Origin: Leeia oryzae DSM 17879
Lineage (GTDB): Bacteria; Pseudomonadota; Gammaproteobacteria; Burkholderiales; Leeiaceae
Assembly: GCF_000376945.1 (NCBI RefSeq)
Contig: NZ_AQXU01000024.1
Coordinates: forward strand, 124,001-188,000
DNA length: 64,000 bases
Direction: 5' to 3'
In this document: positions 1 through 10,239 of the stretch, in pieces
Layout of the letters: each line of letters starts with the position of its first letter
Position numbering within the stretch: the first letter of the stretch is position 1
Made by a program: the position numbers and the translations under genes
The notes under the pieces: model-generated
The model's database searches: none
What the model was told of the DNA's origin: nothing
Seen by the model: the letters and a program-made list of their open reading frames with translations, nothing else

Positions 1-563
1 CAGCGCATGGAGGTCGAGCGGCAACACTGACGATCCGGTTTTTACGACATGTGCACCAGCTAGATCAGCAGGCGTCGGTTGTCACCGCCAATCACCGCGG
101 TGATTGGCAAATGCCTGCTCAAGCGCCAATCACGACCTCTCAGACAGAACCATTACCCATGCAAAGCGAAACCAGCCAGGGAGAAGGGGATGTTTCTTTG
201 CCCGTTTATCCGTTGGCGGCGTTAGATAACTCGGCAGTAGTTAAGCAGAACCTCATGCTGGATCCTCCGGACTTGTCAGCGTTCAACCAGAGTGGTGATA
301 TCAAAGTGAAGCTGTTGGTGGATGAGTCAGGTAGCGTGGCGAGTACAGAAGTACTGGTATCTAGCTTGGGTAATCCACTGATGGAGCAGCAGGTTCTGAC
401 ATATTTGCAGACATTGCATCTGGAGCCGGGCAGAGTGTTGCAAAAGCCTGCCCGCTATTTTGTCATCATCAACCTGCACTATGATGCATTGCCAGCGCAT
501 GGCAATGCATCCAGTGACACTAGCCAAACACTAAAACAAGTCCCGCTCAGGCAAGTCCCTTAG
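1..563 (+). CDS. TonB-family C-terminal domain protein, 5' end outside window
   Basis: The frame is open from the left edge to a TAG at 561-563, so the true start is probably upstream. A GTG at 51 would give 170 residues but no membrane anchor, which TonB-type energy transducers normally have. After a Gln/Ser/Pro-rich spacer, the last ~100 residues resemble the TonB C-terminal fold: a Tyr-Pro start ([12 protein letters not shown]), a strand [18 protein letters not shown], and a helix leading to [19 protein letters not shown]. By family knowledge such domains contact outer-membrane receptors or act as periplasmic linkers. The substrate is unknown. Its last 17 bases overlap the convergent ispH gene. 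Confidence 0.55.
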   Translation, partial: AHGGRAATLTIRFLRHVHQLDQQASVVTANHRGDWQMPAQAPITTSQTEPLPMQSETSQGEGDVSLPVYPLAALDNSAVVKQNLMLDPPDLSAFNQSGDIKVKLLVDESGSVASTEVLVSSLGNPLMEQQVLTYLQTLHLEPGRVLQKPARYFVIINLHYDALPAHGNASSDTSQTLKQVPLRQVP

Positions 564-1476
564 GTAGATTGAAGATTACGTTTTCTTCTACCGTTTTCAG
601 GGTTTTTATCTCGCCCTCGGTCCATTGTTTCAGTTGTTCCACAACGCCTTCCACTAACACTTCAGGTGCTGAAGCGCCAGCGGTAATACCGATGCGGGTT
701 TTGCCCGCGACCCATGCCTGCTGAAGTTCGCTGGCATTATCCACCATATAGGACGGGATGCCGCTCTGCTGTGCTACTTCGCGCAGGCGGTTTGAGTTGG
801 AGCTGTTTTTGGAGCCAATCACGATAACAACATCACTCTGGGCGGCCAGCTGTTTGACGGCATCTTGCCGGTTCTGGGTGGCGTAGCAGATATCGTCTTT
901 TTTAGGGCCAACAATGGCCGGGAATTTCTCGCGCAGGGCGTTGATGACGATGCTGGCATCGTCTACAGACAGCGTCGTTTGCGTGACATACGCCAGTTTG
1001 TCAGGGGTGGTCACGGTTAGCCGTGCAACATCGTCCGGGGTTTCAACCAGATACATGCCACCATCGGTCTGGCCCATGGTGCCTTCAACTTCCGGATGGC
1101 CTTCATGGCCAATCATGATGATCTCGAAGCCCTGTGCGCGGAGTTTTTTGACTTCCAGATGCACTTTGGTGACCAAGGGGCAGGTGGCGTCAAAAATGGT
1201 CAACCCCATTTGCTCTGCTTCCTGGCGTACGGCTTGTGATACGCCATGGGCGCTGTAAATGAGCGTACTACCGCTGGGCACATCTTTCAGGTCGTCAATG
1301 AAGATGGCGCCTTTGGCTTTCAGGCTATCCACCACAAAACGGTTATGCACCACTTCATGCCGTACATAAATGGGCGCGCCGAATTTGGCCAGTGCCTGTT
1401 CAACGATGCTAATTGCCCTGTCTACGCCAGCGCAGAAGCCGCGTGGGCTGGCGAGCATGATCTGATGCGTGGTCAT
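547..1476 (-). CDS. ispH: 4-hydroxy-3-methylbut-2-enyl diphosphate reductase IspH
   Basis: A 309-residue protein of normal length for IspH/LytB, the iron-sulfur enzyme that makes IPP and DMAPP in the last step of the MEP pathway. The three cluster cysteines are visible: C15 in [13 protein letters not shown]99 in [12 protein letters not shown] and C197 in [13 protein letters not shown]. The catalytic-pocket motif [14 protein letters not shown] (E129 in the family's proton-relay position) is intact. The start codon overlaps the lspA stop (ATGA), so it is translationally coupled as the last gene of ribF-ileS-lspA-ispH. dxr and ispF of the same pathway lie elsewhere in this window. Confidence 0.97.
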   Translation of the reverse strand: MTTHQIMLASPRGFCAGVDRAISIVEQALAKFGAPIYVRHEVVHNRFVVDSLKAKGAIFIDDLKDVPSGSTLIYSAHGVSQAVRQEAEQMGLTIFDATCPLVTKVHLEVKKLRAQGFEIIMIGHEGHPEVEGTMGQTDGGMYLVETPDDVARLTVTTPDKLAYVTQTTLSVDDASIVINALREKFPAIVGPKKDDICYATQNRQDAVKQLAAQSDVVIVIGSKNSSNSNRLREVAQQSGIPSYMVDNASELQQAWVAGKTRIGITAGASAPEVLVEGVVEQLKQWTEGEIKTLKTVEENVIFNLPKGLA

Positions 1477-1982
1477 GGTGTATTTCCGTGTTTGTCCGAT
1501 TTACTCAGAAAGCTGTCTAGTACCAATAGCATGGCGCCGCCAACAATGGCACAGTCAGCAATGTTGAATGCCGGCCAGTAATGCGTACCGATATGGAGTT
1601 GCAGAAAGTCGATGACCTTCCCGAGGCGCAGGCGGTCAATGACATTGCCTAATGCGCCGCCCATGATACCGGCAAGTGCCATGCAGAAGCGGCTTTGATG
1701 CTGGTGTCTCCACAGCGCAATGGCAATGATGACGCTAATGACCAGCGCCAGCGCCGAGAAAAACAGCATCTGCCAGCCACCGGCCTGCGCCAGGAAGCTA
1801 AAGGCTGCACCAGTATTGTAAACCAGCACCAGGTCAAAAAAACTGGTGTAACGAATCAGCTGATAATCATGCAGGTTCGACACAATGGTGATCTTGCTGA
1901 CTTGATCCAGCAAGATCACCAGTAAGGCAACTGCAAGCCAGCCAATGTACCGGCTGGCCGATCCGGCTCCTGTATTAGGCAT
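1473..1982 (-). CDS. lspA: Lipoprotein signal peptidase LspA
   Basis: Inner-membrane aspartyl protease that cleaves prolipoprotein signal peptides. I choose the ATG at 1982 (169 residues), eight bases inside the end of ileS and preceded by a GGAGAG ribosome site; a longer frame to 2057 would lie inside ileS. Family boxes are present: [37 protein letters not shown] and [11 protein letters not shown]. The likely catalytic pair is D116 and D143. Four hydrophobic segments fit the usual topology. It overlaps ileS upstream and ispH downstream, the common proteobacterial arrangement. Confidence 0.96.
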   Translation of the reverse strand: MPNTGAGSASRYIGWLAVALLVILLDQVSKITIVSNLHDYQLIRYTSFFDLVLVYNTGAAFSFLAQAGGWQMLFFSALALVISVIIAIALWRHQHQSRFCMALAGIMGGALGNVIDRLRLGKVIDFLQLHIGTHYWPAFNIADCAIVGGAMLLVLDSFLSKSDKHGNTP

Positions 1983-4770
1983 GCTGACGAGACTCTCCAG
2001 CACCGTGCAGGTTGCTGACGCAGCGGCCACACAGGTGGGCATGCGCTTCATTGGCACCTACATCAGCGCGATAATGCCAGCAGCGTTCGCACTTGGTGTA
2101 CTTGGTTGGCACAGCCTCGATGCGGGTTTCCCCGGCGGACTCTACGACGGTTGCTGCCGAGGTAATGAAGACGAATCGCAGATCATCCCCGATAGATTGC
2201 AGGGCGTTCAGTAAGTCACCATTGGTGTGGATGCTGACTTCTGCTTGCAGGGATGCGCCAATCTGGCCTTCTGTGCGCAGACCTTCCAGTACCTTGGTAA
2301 CCTGGCTGCGCAGGTCGCGGATCAGTGTCCATTGCGCCAGCAATGCATCTTTGTCTGCTACTGTCGGGAAGCTGTGATGCAGGTGTTCGAACACGCTGTC
2401 ATTGTGACCCAGCGTTACCCATACCTCTTCACAGGTAAAGCTCAGCACCGGTGCCAGCATGATGGTCAGGCTGTTGGTCAGGTGCCACAGCGCCGTTTGC
2501 GCTGAGCGGCGGGCATGTGAGCCTGCGGCAGAGGTATACAGGCGATCTTTCAGTACATCCAGATAGAAGCCGCCCAGATCTTCCGAGCACCAGGTGTTGA
2601 TAGAGGCCATTGCCTGGTGGAACGCATACCGGTCATAGTGTGGCAGGATGTTGTCGTTCTGCAACTGGCTGGCCAGCGCCAAGGCATAACGGTCCAGCGT
2701 CAGCATGTCTTCTACCTTGACGCCATCTTTCTGGATGTCAAAGTCGGTCAGGTTAGAGAGCAAGAAGCGCAAGGTATTGCGAATGCGGCGATAAGCCTCA
2801 GTCACCCGTTTCAGGATTTCATCCGAAATGGTCAGCTCACCAGAGTAGTCTGTAGATGCAACCCACAAGCGCAACACATCCGCACCCAGTGAGTCGATGA
2901 CTTTTTGCGGGACGATCACATTGCCAAGAGATTTGGACATTTTGCGGCCATGGCCATCTACCACAAAGCCGTGGGTCAGCAATTGCTTGTACGGCGCTTG
3001 GCCAAAAGTGGCACAACCGGTCAGCATGGAGGACATGAACCAGCCACGGTGCTGGTCTGAGCCTTCCAGATACAGGTCTGCCGGGTGTGCCAGTTCAGGA
3101 CGGGTTTTCAGTACCGCAAAGTGGGTAGAGCCCGAGTCAAACCATACGTCCAGTGTGTCTGGCAGTTTGGTGTATTTGGCAGCATCTTCACCCAGCAATT
3201 CTTTGCTGTCGATATTCCACCAGGCTTCAATCCCTTCTTGCTCGATGCGCTGGGCAACTTTTTCCAGCAGGCCCAACGAGTCTGGGTGTAATTCACCGGT
3301 CTCGTTGTGAGCAAAGAAGGTCATTGGTACCCCCCAGAAACGCTGGCGGGAAATACACCAGTCAGGGCGGTTTTTCTGCATGGCTTCCAGACGTGCACGA
3401 CCCCATGACGGGAAGAATTCTGTTGCATCTACTGCGGCCAAGGCTTTGTCGCGCAGGGTTTTTCCATCCGGCATCTCTTTGTCCATGGAGATGAACCACT
3501 GGCTGGTGGCGCGGAAAATGATTGGGGTTTTGTGGCGCCAGCAATGCGGGTAGCTATGCTTCAGCTTGGTATTGCACAACAGAGCTTGGCGTTCGGTCAG
3601 GATTTCTACGATCACCGGGTTGGCTTCCATCACGTTTTTGCCTTCTACAAAGGCAGTGCCGGTGAGGAAACGCCCATCACCACCGACCGGGTTGTCGATC
3701 GGCAAATGGTATTTCAGTCCAACAATGTAATCTTCCTGACCATGTGCTGGCGCGGTATGTACCAGGCCGGTACCGGCTTCCAGCGTGACGTGGTCGCCCA
3801 GAATCAGTGGAACAGTACGGTCCAGAAACGGATGCTGCAGGCGGATATTTTCCAGCGCCTTGCCGCTGGCCTGACCAACGACTTCTACCGATTCAAAACC
3901 GTAACGCTGGATGGCGGCTTCTGCCAGCTCTCGTACCAGAATCAGCAAACCAGCCGGGGTTTCAATCAGATCGTAGGTGAAGTCTGGATGTACGCTGACG
4001 GCCTGGTTGGCAGGCAAAGTCCATGGGGTGGTGGTCCAGATCACGGCATAAGCGGCTGCATCGCCAATGGATACACCAAAGGCTTGCTCCAGTTTGGCTT
4101 TGTCTGCATCTGTCACCCGGAAGGCAACGTCGATGGCAGGAGAAACACGGTCTTCGTATTCGACTTCTGCATCTGCCAGCGATGAACCGCAATCAACACA
4201 CCAGTGGACCGGCTTCTTGCCAGCTACCATGTAACCGTTCTGGTAGATTTTCCCAAGGGTGCGGACAATCTCGGCTTCGGTTTTGAAGTCCATGGTTTTG
4301 TACGGATTGTCCCAGTCACCCATTACGCCCAGGCGGATGAAGTCGGCTTTCTGGCGCGCAATTTGCGACTCGGCATATTCCCGGCACAGTTCCCGGAACT
4401 TGGCTTTAGGCAGCGCCTTGCCATGGGTCTGTTCGACTTTGTGTTCGATAGGCAGGCCGTGACAATCCCAGCCTGGCACGTAAGGCGCGTCAAAGCCAGC
4501 CAGTGTCTTGGATTTGACGATCATGTCTTTCAGGATTTTATTGACCGCATGACCAATATGAATGTCACCGTTGGCGTACGGAGGGCCATCATGCAGGATG
4601 AACTTAGGGCGGCCGGCACTGGCCTTGCGAATCCGCTGATAGCGTTGTTCATCAATCCATTGTTTCAGCATGCCAGGTTCACGTTTGGCGAGATCGCCAC
4701 GCATCGGGAACGTGGTATCTAGCAGGTTAAGAGTGCCTTTGTAGTCTGGCTTGTCACTGGCTTGCGTCAT
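1975..4770 (-). CDS. ileS: Isoleucyl-tRNA synthetase
   Basis: A 931-residue class I aminoacyl-tRNA synthetase that charges tRNA-Ile. The HIGH signature is in [16 protein letters not shown] (residues 64-79), and the KMSKS loop is in [13 protein letters not shown] in the second half. A CP1 editing insertion lies between them ([18 protein letters not shown]). The C-terminal zinc finger is complete ([12 protein letters not shown] ... [10 protein letters not shown]), marking the bacterial ileS1-type enzyme. The gene follows ribF after 83 bases and overlaps lspA by 8 bases. Length and motifs match the E. coli enzyme. Confidence 0.98.
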   Translation of the reverse strand: MTQASDKPDYKGTLNLLDTTFPMRGDLAKREPGMLKQWIDEQRYQRIRKASAGRPKFILHDGPPYANGDIHIGHAVNKILKDMIVKSKTLAGFDAPYVPGWDCHGLPIEHKVEQTHGKALPKAKFRELCREYAESQIARQKADFIRLGVMGDWDNPYKTMDFKTEAEIVRTLGKIYQNGYMVAGKKPVHWCVDCGSSLADAEVEYEDRVSPAIDVAFRVTDADKAKLEQAFGVSIGDAAAYAVIWTTTPWTLPANQAVSVHPDFTYDLIETPAGLLILVRELAEAAIQRYGFESVEVVGQASGKALENIRLQHPFLDRTVPLILGDHVTLEAGTGLVHTAPAHGQEDYIVGLKYHLPIDNPVGGDGRFLTGTAFVEGKNVMEANPVIVEILTERQALLCNTKLKHSYPHCWRHKTPIIFRATSQWFISMDKEMPDGKTLRDKALAAVDATEFFPSWGRARLEAMQKNRPDWCISRQRFWGVPMTFFAHNETGELHPDSLGLLEKVAQRIEQEGIEAWWNIDSKELLGEDAAKYTKLPDTLDVWFDSGSTHFAVLKTRPELAHPADLYLEGSDQHRGWFMSSMLTGCATFGQAPYKQLLTHGFVVDGHGRKMSKSLGNVIVPQKVIDSLGADVLRLWVASTDYSGELTISDEILKRVTEAYRRIRNTLRFLLSNLTDFDIQKDGVKVEDMLTLDRYALALASQLQNDNILPHYDRYAFHQAMASINTWCSEDLGGFYLDVLKDRLYTSAAGSHARRSAQTALWHLTNSLTIMLAPVLSFTCEEVWVTLGHNDSVFEHLHHSFPTVADKDALLAQWTLIRDLRSQVTKVLEGLRTEGQIGASLQAEVSIHTNGDLLNALQSIGDDLRFVFITSAATVVESAGETRIEAVPTKYTKCERCWHYRADVGANEAHAHLCGRCVSNLHGAGESRQHA

Positions 4771-4853
4771 AATGGGTTAAATCCTGTTATGGATAAGATG
4801 CCAACATGATGTTGGACGTCTTTTCTTAAAAGCATGAATAAAATAAACAATTT

Positions 4854-5825
4854 TTAATAGGTTTTCAGGAGCGGGCTGGCATCTGCTGTCAGCAGGTGGG
4901 GGTGCTCATTGAAAAAGGTTCTGACCTGATCAACATCTTTGTGAATCTGGGCAATCAGGGTATCCAGATCCGGGTATTTTTCTTCCTGCCGCAGTTTCTT
5001 ATGGAAGCGGACGCCCACATGGGTGCCATACAGGTCACCGCTGTAATCCAGCAAAAAGACTTCCAGCGTCGGCAGTCCATTATTCATGACTGTCGGGCGG
5101 ACACCAAAGCTGGCGGCACCGGCAAGCGGTCTGTCCGCGATGCCATCTACAGACACGGCAAAAATGCCGGACAAGGGAGGACGGTTATGCTTGATCTGGA
5201 TGTTTGCCGTCGGAAAGCCGATGGTGCGGCCCAGCTTGTTGCCATGGACGACTTTGCCACTTACCCGGTAGGGGCGGTCCAGCATTTGGGCTGCAGTTTC
5301 GAGTTCGCCTTTTTCCAGCGCCAGACGAATATTGGTACTGGAGACTCTCAGGTTTTCCCAAGCCACTGTATGCATGGCATCCAGTTCAAATACCCCTTGA
5401 TCGGCGTACTGTGACAACAAGGCAAAGTTACCCAGGCGTTTAGCACCAAAACAGAAATCATCGCCAATCAACAGGTACCGGGTCTGGATTTGGGCCAGTA
5501 GTTGTTTCTCGACAAACTCGGTGGCACTTTGGCTGGCAAGGTTGGCCCGAAACGGATAGACATAGACCGTATCGATACCCATGGAGCGGAACAGCTCCAG
5601 TTTTTCTCGCAAAGACGTCAAACGGACGGGAGCCGCTTGCGGCGTAAAGAATTCTTTTGGATGAGGCTCAAAGGTTATGACGGATGTGCTCAACCCACGG
5701 GTGTGTGCTTCTTGCTTGAGACGACGAAGCAGGGCCTGGTGTCCGAGATGGATGCCATCAAAATTGCCGATCGTCACTGCGCAAGGCAAGCCTGGCGAAG
5801 CATGAAGTCCCCTGTGAACCCGCAT
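4854..5825 (-). CDS. ribF: Bifunctional riboflavin kinase / FAD synthetase RibF
   Basis: Converts riboflavin to FMN and then FAD. The N-terminal nucleotidyltransferase domain has GNFDGIHLGHQALL, followed by SVITFEPHPKEFF and LLIGDDFCFG. The C-terminal riboflavin kinase domain has VVHGNKLGRTIGFPTANI and FLLDYSGDLYG. I start at ATG 5825 (323 residues) because AAGAGG sits six bases upstream; a TTG at 5846 would add seven residues but lacks a ribosome site. It heads the ribF-ileS-lspA-ispH operon. Confidence 0.96.
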   Translation of the reverse strand: MRVHRGLHASPGLPCAVTIGNFDGIHLGHQALLRRLKQEAHTRGLSTSVITFEPHPKEFFTPQAAPVRLTSLREKLELFRSMGIDTVYVYPFRANLASQSATEFVEKQLLAQIQTRYLLIGDDFCFGAKRLGNFALLSQYADQGVFELDAMHTVAWENLRVSSTNIRLALEKGELETAAQMLDRPYRVSGKVVHGNKLGRTIGFPTANIQIKHNRPPLSGIFAVSVDGIADRPLAGAASFGVRPTVMNNGLPTLEVFLLDYSGDLYGTHVGVRFHKKLRQEEKYPDLDTLIAQIHKDVDQVRTFFNEHPHLLTADASPLLKTY

Positions 5826-5945
5826 AACTACCTCTTTGAAAAACAAGATTTTATCGGGGCTTGGGGAGTGGGTCTAGTCTCTTGAAGACGTAAATGCCGA
5901 ATTCGCCATCTTAGACACAGTTTTGAGGGGCGTTTTGCCTGAAAA

Positions 5946-6908
5946 TCAGGTTGATGAAGTAGGGGTGAAGGCTCGAACCTGATTGCGGCCGTTGTGTTTG
6001 GCTTCGTAGAGCGCCTGATCTGCCGAGTTAATCAGCTGTTCGTGATTTTTCATCTCGGACGTATATTCGGCGACACCCAGGCTGGCCCTGACGTCAATGG
6101 TCGATTGGCCGCTGGTGACGGGGGTGGCCGCAATTTGGGCTCGGATACGTTCTGCGAGTGTCATGGCACCATTCAAACCGGTGTCTGGCAGCAAAACCGC
6201 AAATTCTTCACCGCCGTATCTGGCGGCAACATCCTCCGTCCTGACAAGGCTTTTGATCACCTGGGCAACGGTTTTTAGGACGTCATCGCCTGCCAGATGG
6301 CCGTAGGTGTCATTGATTCGCTTGAAATGATCCAAGTCAAACAGGATCAGGGTCAGTGTTCCGCCATGTCTTTGTATGCGACCAAATTCGCTCTGGAAAC
6401 GCTGCTGCAGGTGGCGCCGGTTGTAGATGCCGGTCAAGCCGTCCGTGACGTTGCTTTCTTCCAGTTTCGCCAGTGCTTCTGTTAATTGCTGCTGGTAGAT
6501 GGCCGTATCCGTGACATCAAAAATGGTGACGGATACATACTCTACCAAACCGGTGTCGGGGTGTTTTAGCGGGGTGAAAACACAATTCTGACGCATGCAG
6601 TCTATGCCGCCTGTGATCGGCCGATTGTGCGAAAACCTGAATAGCCACGGGCGCTGCTCCCAAGAAGTAAATGCAAAATTCTTGAGTAGCAATACACTTT
6701 GCAGTTTCTTTTTCAGCCATTTTTCCGGTAGTTCGGGAAAGGCTTCAAACAGGTTTCTGCTCAGTAATTCACCTTCCAGGCGACCGCTGTGCTTTTGCAG
6801 GTAGGCATTCCACATCACGATGTTAAATGCCTGATCAACAATAAATACGCCTGCCTCTATGTTGTCGATAACGGCGGGAGCCAGTGCAGCGACAGAAATA
6901 TCTGTCAT
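5946..6908 (-). CDS. PAS-GGDEF diguanylate cyclase
   Basis: 320 residues. An N-terminal PAS-like sensor spans about residues 10-135 (NIEAGVFIVDQAFNIVMWN; closing VSVTIFDVTD), then a short linker and a GGDEF domain. The active-site loop is GGEEF at 232-236, and the product-inhibition I-site RTED (223-226) sits exactly five residues before it, so the enzyme should make c-di-GMP and be feedback regulated. No transmembrane segment is seen, so it is probably cytoplasmic. It is third in a compact operon: its ATG lies one base after the CheC stop, which suggests co-regulation with the receiver and phosphatase. Confidence 0.92.
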   Translation of the reverse strand: MTDISVAALAPAVIDNIEAGVFIVDQAFNIVMWNAYLQKHSGRLEGELLSRNLFEAFPELPEKWLKKKLQSVLLLKNFAFTSWEQRPWLFRFSHNRPITGGIDCMRQNCVFTPLKHPDTGLVEYVSVTIFDVTDTAIYQQQLTEALAKLEESNVTDGLTGIYNRRHLQQRFQSEFGRIQRHGGTLTLILFDLDHFKRINDTYGHLAGDDVLKTVAQVIKSLVRTEDVAARYGGEEFAVLLPDTGLNGAMTLAERIRAQIAATPVTSGQSTIDVRASLGVAEYTSEMKNHEQLINSADQALYEAKHNGRNQVRAFTPTSST

Positions 6909-6909
6909 G

Positions 6910-7524
6910 TCAGAGGGATTCCATAAAATCGTCTAGCGAAGTCTGCAGGGTGCTGATGGACTCTTCCGGCATGAGTTGTGTCAGGTGACAGGTGAAGTTT
7001 CTGGCCTCAAGGGCAAAGTTCACTTCTACCACCAATGCACAACGCCAAGTGAGCTGATCTGGCTGGAACAAGGATTGCACCGGTGTGCTTTTGGCCATCA
7101 TGGAAGGAGCCGAGAAGCTCATGCTTGCCCCGAGTAGTTCACCAATGCCGGTCAGACAGGCGCCGATCAGGACATTGGCTACATCAAGCAGCAGCTCGTC
7201 TTCTTGCGCCTCTGACAGATCACCTTCGTAACCCATCAGGTCGGCAATGTCTCCATGACTGTCTTTATGGAAAATGGCGATCGCCTCGCCTCTGAAACTA
7301 CCCAGAAAGGCTTGCCTGACAGCTGACACCTCAACGTGGTCCCCCAGAATCTTGCCGATAGTGTCGTTGATGTCGGCGACATCCACAACATTGATTCTTG
7401 GAACTGACAGGGTGACAAATGTGCCTAATAACTGGGCCAGTGAATTGCCGGCTTGCCCCATCGCAATGTTGGTGACTTCCTGCAATACGTCCTTTTGGTC
7501 CTGGGTAAGCAAGGAAATCGTCAT
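6910..7524 (-). CDS. cheC: CheC-family chemotaxis phosphatase
   Basis: 204 residues with two copies of the CheC/FliY/CheX phosphatase helix pattern (D/S-x3-E-x2-N-x22-P). The first is exact: D12, E16, N19, P42. The second has the same spacing with Asp in place of the catalytic Glu: E110, D114, N117, P140. By family knowledge these proteins dephosphorylate CheY-type receivers. Its natural partner is likely the receiver immediately upstream, whose stop overlaps this start by four bases, and the diguanylate cyclase follows after one base. CheC is mainly known from Firmicutes, Archaea and Thermotoga; here it sits beside flagellar genes in a betaproteobacterium. Confidence 0.85.
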   Translation of the reverse strand: MTISLLTQDQKDVLQEVTNIAMGQAGNSLAQLLGTFVTLSVPRINVVDVADINDTIGKILGDHVEVSAVRQAFLGSFRGEAIAIFHKDSHGDIADLMGYEGDLSEAQEDELLLDVANVLIGACLTGIGELLGASMSFSAPSMMAKSTPVQSLFQPDQLTWRCALVVEVNFALEARNFTCHLTQLMPEESISTLQTSLDDFMESL

Positions 7525-7889
7525 AACGTGACCCCGTATTGTTTCAGTACCTGCAACACGTCTTGTGCATTGACCGGTTTTTTCAGGAAGGCAATTGCCC
7601 CCAGCGCTTTGACCCGTTCCTGGGCGATGGGTTGAATATCCGCGGACACGACAATCACAAAGGTATTCATGCCTTCGGTTCGCAAGGCTTCCAGTACGCC
7701 AAAACCATCCAGTTCCGGCATGGTCAGGTCAAGAAACATGATTTCCGCTTTGCCTTCGCGGTATGCTTGCAGAGCCTCCAGGCCGTTGCCCGCCTGAGAA
7801 ATACTTACATCCCAGCCTTCAGGCAATGCCTTGATAAGCATCTTTCTGGCCATGGGAGAATCATCAACTACAAGTATGGGTGTCGTCAT
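7521..7889 (-). CDS. CheY-like single-domain response regulator
   Basis: 122 residues consisting of one receiver domain. The acidic pair D9/D10 (ILVVDDSP), phosphoacceptor D54 (IMFLDLTMPELDG), a switch Ser in VVSADIQ and conserved K104 (FLKKPV) are present. There is no output domain, so it must act by protein contact. It opens the receiver-CheC-diguanylate cyclase operon (ATGA overlap with cheC) and is divergent from fliL. The likely role is a phosphorylation-controlled switch reset by CheC, tied to c-di-GMP synthesis by operon membership. The cognate kinase is not in the window. Confidence 0.9.
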   Translation of the reverse strand: MTTPILVVDDSPMARKMLIKALPEGWDVSISQAGNGLEALQAYREGKAEIMFLDLTMPELDGFGVLEALRTEGMNTFVIVVSADIQPIAQERVKALGAIAFLKKPVNAQDVLQVLKQYGVTL

Positions 7890-8248
7890 GGATAGCGGTC
7901 TGATGTGTTGTTTTCGTTGTTATATTGCTATGTAATAAAGTAATGCGCGCGTGTATTGGATAAATTACATATTACATGGATAACGATTCTGTCAAAATGT
8001 CGTTTGTCAGGTCAGCAAAATTTATCCGCAAGTATAGGCTCGTATTTTTTAAAAATACAACCATGTCATGTTTGTTATTTGCGCATATCTGCGCAAATGA
8101 CTGTGTTCTTCTTACAAAGAACATCAAGAAGTGTTGGAAAAGTGTTGTTTTTTAATTAGAATTCGGTTATCAGTGAGCTTTGAAAAATACATTGTTGCGC
8201 CCGTATGTTATGGTATGGGCTAATTGGTCTTGGTAGTCAGAGGGTTGA
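7890..8248. promoter_or_regulatory. Divergent intergenic region between receiver operon and fliL, with candidate fliL promoter
   Basis: 359 AT-rich bases without a convincing gene. Upstream of fliL a sigma70-like pair is visible: TTGAAA at 8180-8185 and TATGTT at 8204-8209, with an 18-base spacer. The fliL ribosome site AGAGGG follows. I found no clear sigma54 (GG-N10-GC) or sigma28 pattern and no riboswitch. Minus-strand promoter elements for the receiver operon must also lie here but are not obvious. Confidence 0.4.
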
Positions 8249-8746
8249 ATGAAAAAAATTGTCATCATAGTCGTTGCGGTGCTTCTGGTTTTGGTAGGTG
8301 TAGGTGGCGGCGTATGGTTCTTTATGTCCAAGCAGCATCCGGCCAAAGCGGCGAGTGCTGAGGGCGAAGCAAAAGGCGATGCAGCAGAAGCGGACGCACC
8401 CGCAGACGAGGGTGAGAAGAAACCCCCTGTATTTGTAAAGATTGACCGGTTTGTCGTGAATGTGGATGGCGATCCCGAGCATCGTGGCGTGATGTCGGTT
8501 GAAATTCAGGCGGAAGTGGCGGATGCCAAGAAGGTAGAAGAAGTTGATGCCTTCAAGCCAAAAATCCAGAGTGAAATCATCATGCTGCTGGGAAGCCAGA
8601 AATATAGCGAGCTATCTACGCCTGAAGGCAAAACCAAGCTTCTGGAAGAAGTAAGAGACAAGGTGAACGAAGTCATTGGCGCAAAATCGCCAAAAACCGG
8701 GGTAAAGAGTATTGCATTTACTTCCCTGATTCTGGAAGACAGATAA
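8249..8746 (+). CDS. fliL: Flagellar basal body-associated protein FliL
   Basis: 165 residues. One N-terminal transmembrane helix (residues ~4-24, IVIIVVAVLLVLVGVGGGVW) is followed by an Ala/Glu/Lys-rich linker and the periplasmic FliL domain starting near PPVFVKIDRFVVNVDGD, ending SLILEDR. FliL surrounds the stator at the basal body and supports torque. It is first in fliLMNOPQR, with ribosome site AGAGGG before the ATG. Confidence 0.93.
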   Translation: MKKIVIIVVAVLLVLVGVGGGVWFFMSKQHPAKAASAEGEAKGDAAEADAPADEGEKKPPVFVKIDRFVVNVDGDPEHRGVMSVEIQAEVADAKKVEEVDAFKPKIQSEIIMLLGSQKYSELSTPEGKTKLLEEVRDKVNEVIGAKSPKTGVKSIAFTSLILEDR

Positions 8747-8795
8747 GCGTGTCTTTGCAGAGTCTCATCAGGATTGATACAGGTACGTAGAGGCC

Positions 8796-9797
8796 ATGGC
8801 TGACGATATTCTGTCACAAGAAGAGGTTGATGCGCTTCTCCGGGGGGTAACCGGAGAAGAGGACTCGTCTGAGGAAGTCTCTGACGCTGGTGGCGTGCGC
8901 CAGTATGATATTGGTCGTCAAGAACGTATTGTCCGTGGTCGGATGCCGACCTATGAGATCATCAATGAGCGGTTTGCGCGGTATTTCCGCATTGCCATCT
9001 TTAATTTCTTGCGGCGTAACGCCGAGATTTCTGTCGGACCCGTGCGGGTACTGAAATACAGCGAGTTCATCCGTAACCTGGTGGTGCCGACCAACCTGAA
9101 CCTGATACACATCAAGCCACTAAGAGGCACGGGCCTGTTCATTTTTGATCCGGACCTGGTGTTTCTGGTGGTGGATAACCTGTTTGGCGGCGATGGCCGG
9201 TTCCACATGCGGGTGGAGGGCCGTGATTTTACCCCAACTGAACAACGGGTCATTCAGCGGATGCTGCAATTGGTGTTTGAGGAATATGCAAAGGCCTGGT
9301 TGCCGGTGTATCCCGTCGAGTTCGAGTATGTGCGTTCGGAAATGAATACCCAGTTTGCCAACATTGCAACCCCGACGGAAGTGGTGGTCGCGGTGTCATT
9401 CAAGATTGAACTGGGCTCGGGTGGTGGTGATTTCCACGTCTGTTTGCCGTATTCGATGATCGAACCGATACGTGATTTGCTGTACAGCTCCATGCAGGCT
9501 GACAGGGCCGAGTCTGATGACCGCTGGGTGAAATTATTGTCTCATCAGGTGCAGGCGGCAGAGGTGGATCTGATTGCCAATCTCGGGTCCGCACCCGTGA
9601 CGCTGGGCCAGATTGTCAATCTGAAGGCTGGCGATGTGATTTCTCTTGATATTCCTGAAGCAATTGTTGCTGAAGTAGATGGTGTGCCAGTGTTAGAATG
9701 CCGCTACGGTATTCTGAACGGGCAGTATGCCTTAAAGGTAGAAAAAATACTGGCCGGCACAGACATCATGATGAATGCAGGGGAAGAAAATGGTTGA
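8796..9797 (+). CDS. fliM: Flagellar motor switch protein FliM
   Basis: 333 residues. The N-terminus carries the CheY-P docking peptide ILSQEEVDALLRGV (residues 5-18). The middle CheC-like domain contains LRGTGLFIFDPDLVFLVVDN and FGGDGR, and a C-terminal SpoA domain binds FliN. It forms the C-ring that sets rotation direction. The middle domain lacks phosphatase motifs, as expected for FliM. It overlaps fliN by eight bases. Family identification is unambiguous. Confidence 0.97.
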   Translation: MADDILSQEEVDALLRGVTGEEDSSEEVSDAGGVRQYDIGRQERIVRGRMPTYEIINERFARYFRIAIFNFLRRNAEISVGPVRVLKYSEFIRNLVVPTNLNLIHIKPLRGTGLFIFDPDLVFLVVDNLFGGDGRFHMRVEGRDFTPTEQRVIQRMLQLVFEEYAKAWLPVYPVEFEYVRSEMNTQFANIATPTEVVVAVSFKIELGSGGGDFHVCLPYSMIEPIRDLLYSSMQADRAESDDRWVKLLSHQVQAAEVDLIANLGSAPVTLGQIVNLKAGDVISLDIPEAIVAEVDGVPVLECRYGILNGQYALKVEKILAGTDIMMNAGEENG

Positions 9798-10224
9798 TTC
9801 AGACGATACTCAAGGTACTGAAGATTCCGGGATGGATGATTGGGCCGCTGCGCTGGCCGAGCAAGAGGCTTTTGATGCGGCTGCTGCACAAAAACCGGCT
9901 GAACCAGCGCCTGCAACGAACCTGTTTCCGCAGTTCAATGAGTCGGTAACAACGGGTACTCCCGGCAGTCTGGACATGATTCTGGATATTCCGGTGAGCC
10001 TGACGGTTGAACTGGGGCGCACCAAAATTGCGATTCGCAGCTTGTTGCAGCTGGCGCAAGGGTCTGTGGTAGAGCTGGATGGCCTGGCCGGTGAGCCCAT
10101 GGATGTATTGGTGAATGGCTGCCTGATTGCGCAGGGTGAAGTAGTAGTTGTTAACGACAAGTTTGGTATCCGTTTGACGGATATCATCACGCCGGCAGAA
10201 CGTATTCGCCGTCTTCACAAATAA
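9790..10224 (+). CDS. fliN: Flagellar motor switch protein FliN
   Basis: 144 residues from ATG 9790, which overlaps the end of fliM and has GGGGAAG upstream; an ATG at 9775 would add five residues. The acidic, Ala-rich N-terminal ~65 residues are variable. The C-terminal SpoA domain is typical: DIPVSLTVELGRTKIAI, GSVVELDGLAGEPMDVLVNG, VNDKFGIRLTDII. It is a C-ring component that also docks FliH and export cargo. Confidence 0.96.
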   Translation: MVDSDDTQGTEDSGMDDWAAALAEQEAFDAAAAQKPAEPAPATNLFPQFNESVTTGTPGSLDMILDIPVSLTVELGRTKIAIRSLLQLAQGSVVELDGLAGEPMDVLVNGCLIAQGEVVVVNDKFGIRLTDIITPAERIRRLHK

Positions 10225-10239
10225 GTGGCTAGCACTTTC

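Noticed and set aside
914-1258. Long open frames antisense to ispH, ileS, ltaE and other genes
   Set aside because: They mirror codon bias of the real genes on the opposite strand and have no independent start signals.
7956-8159. 67-codon plus-strand frame between the receiver operon and fliL
   Set aside because: No ribosome site, low-complexity AT-rich DNA, and it lies in the divergent promoter region.
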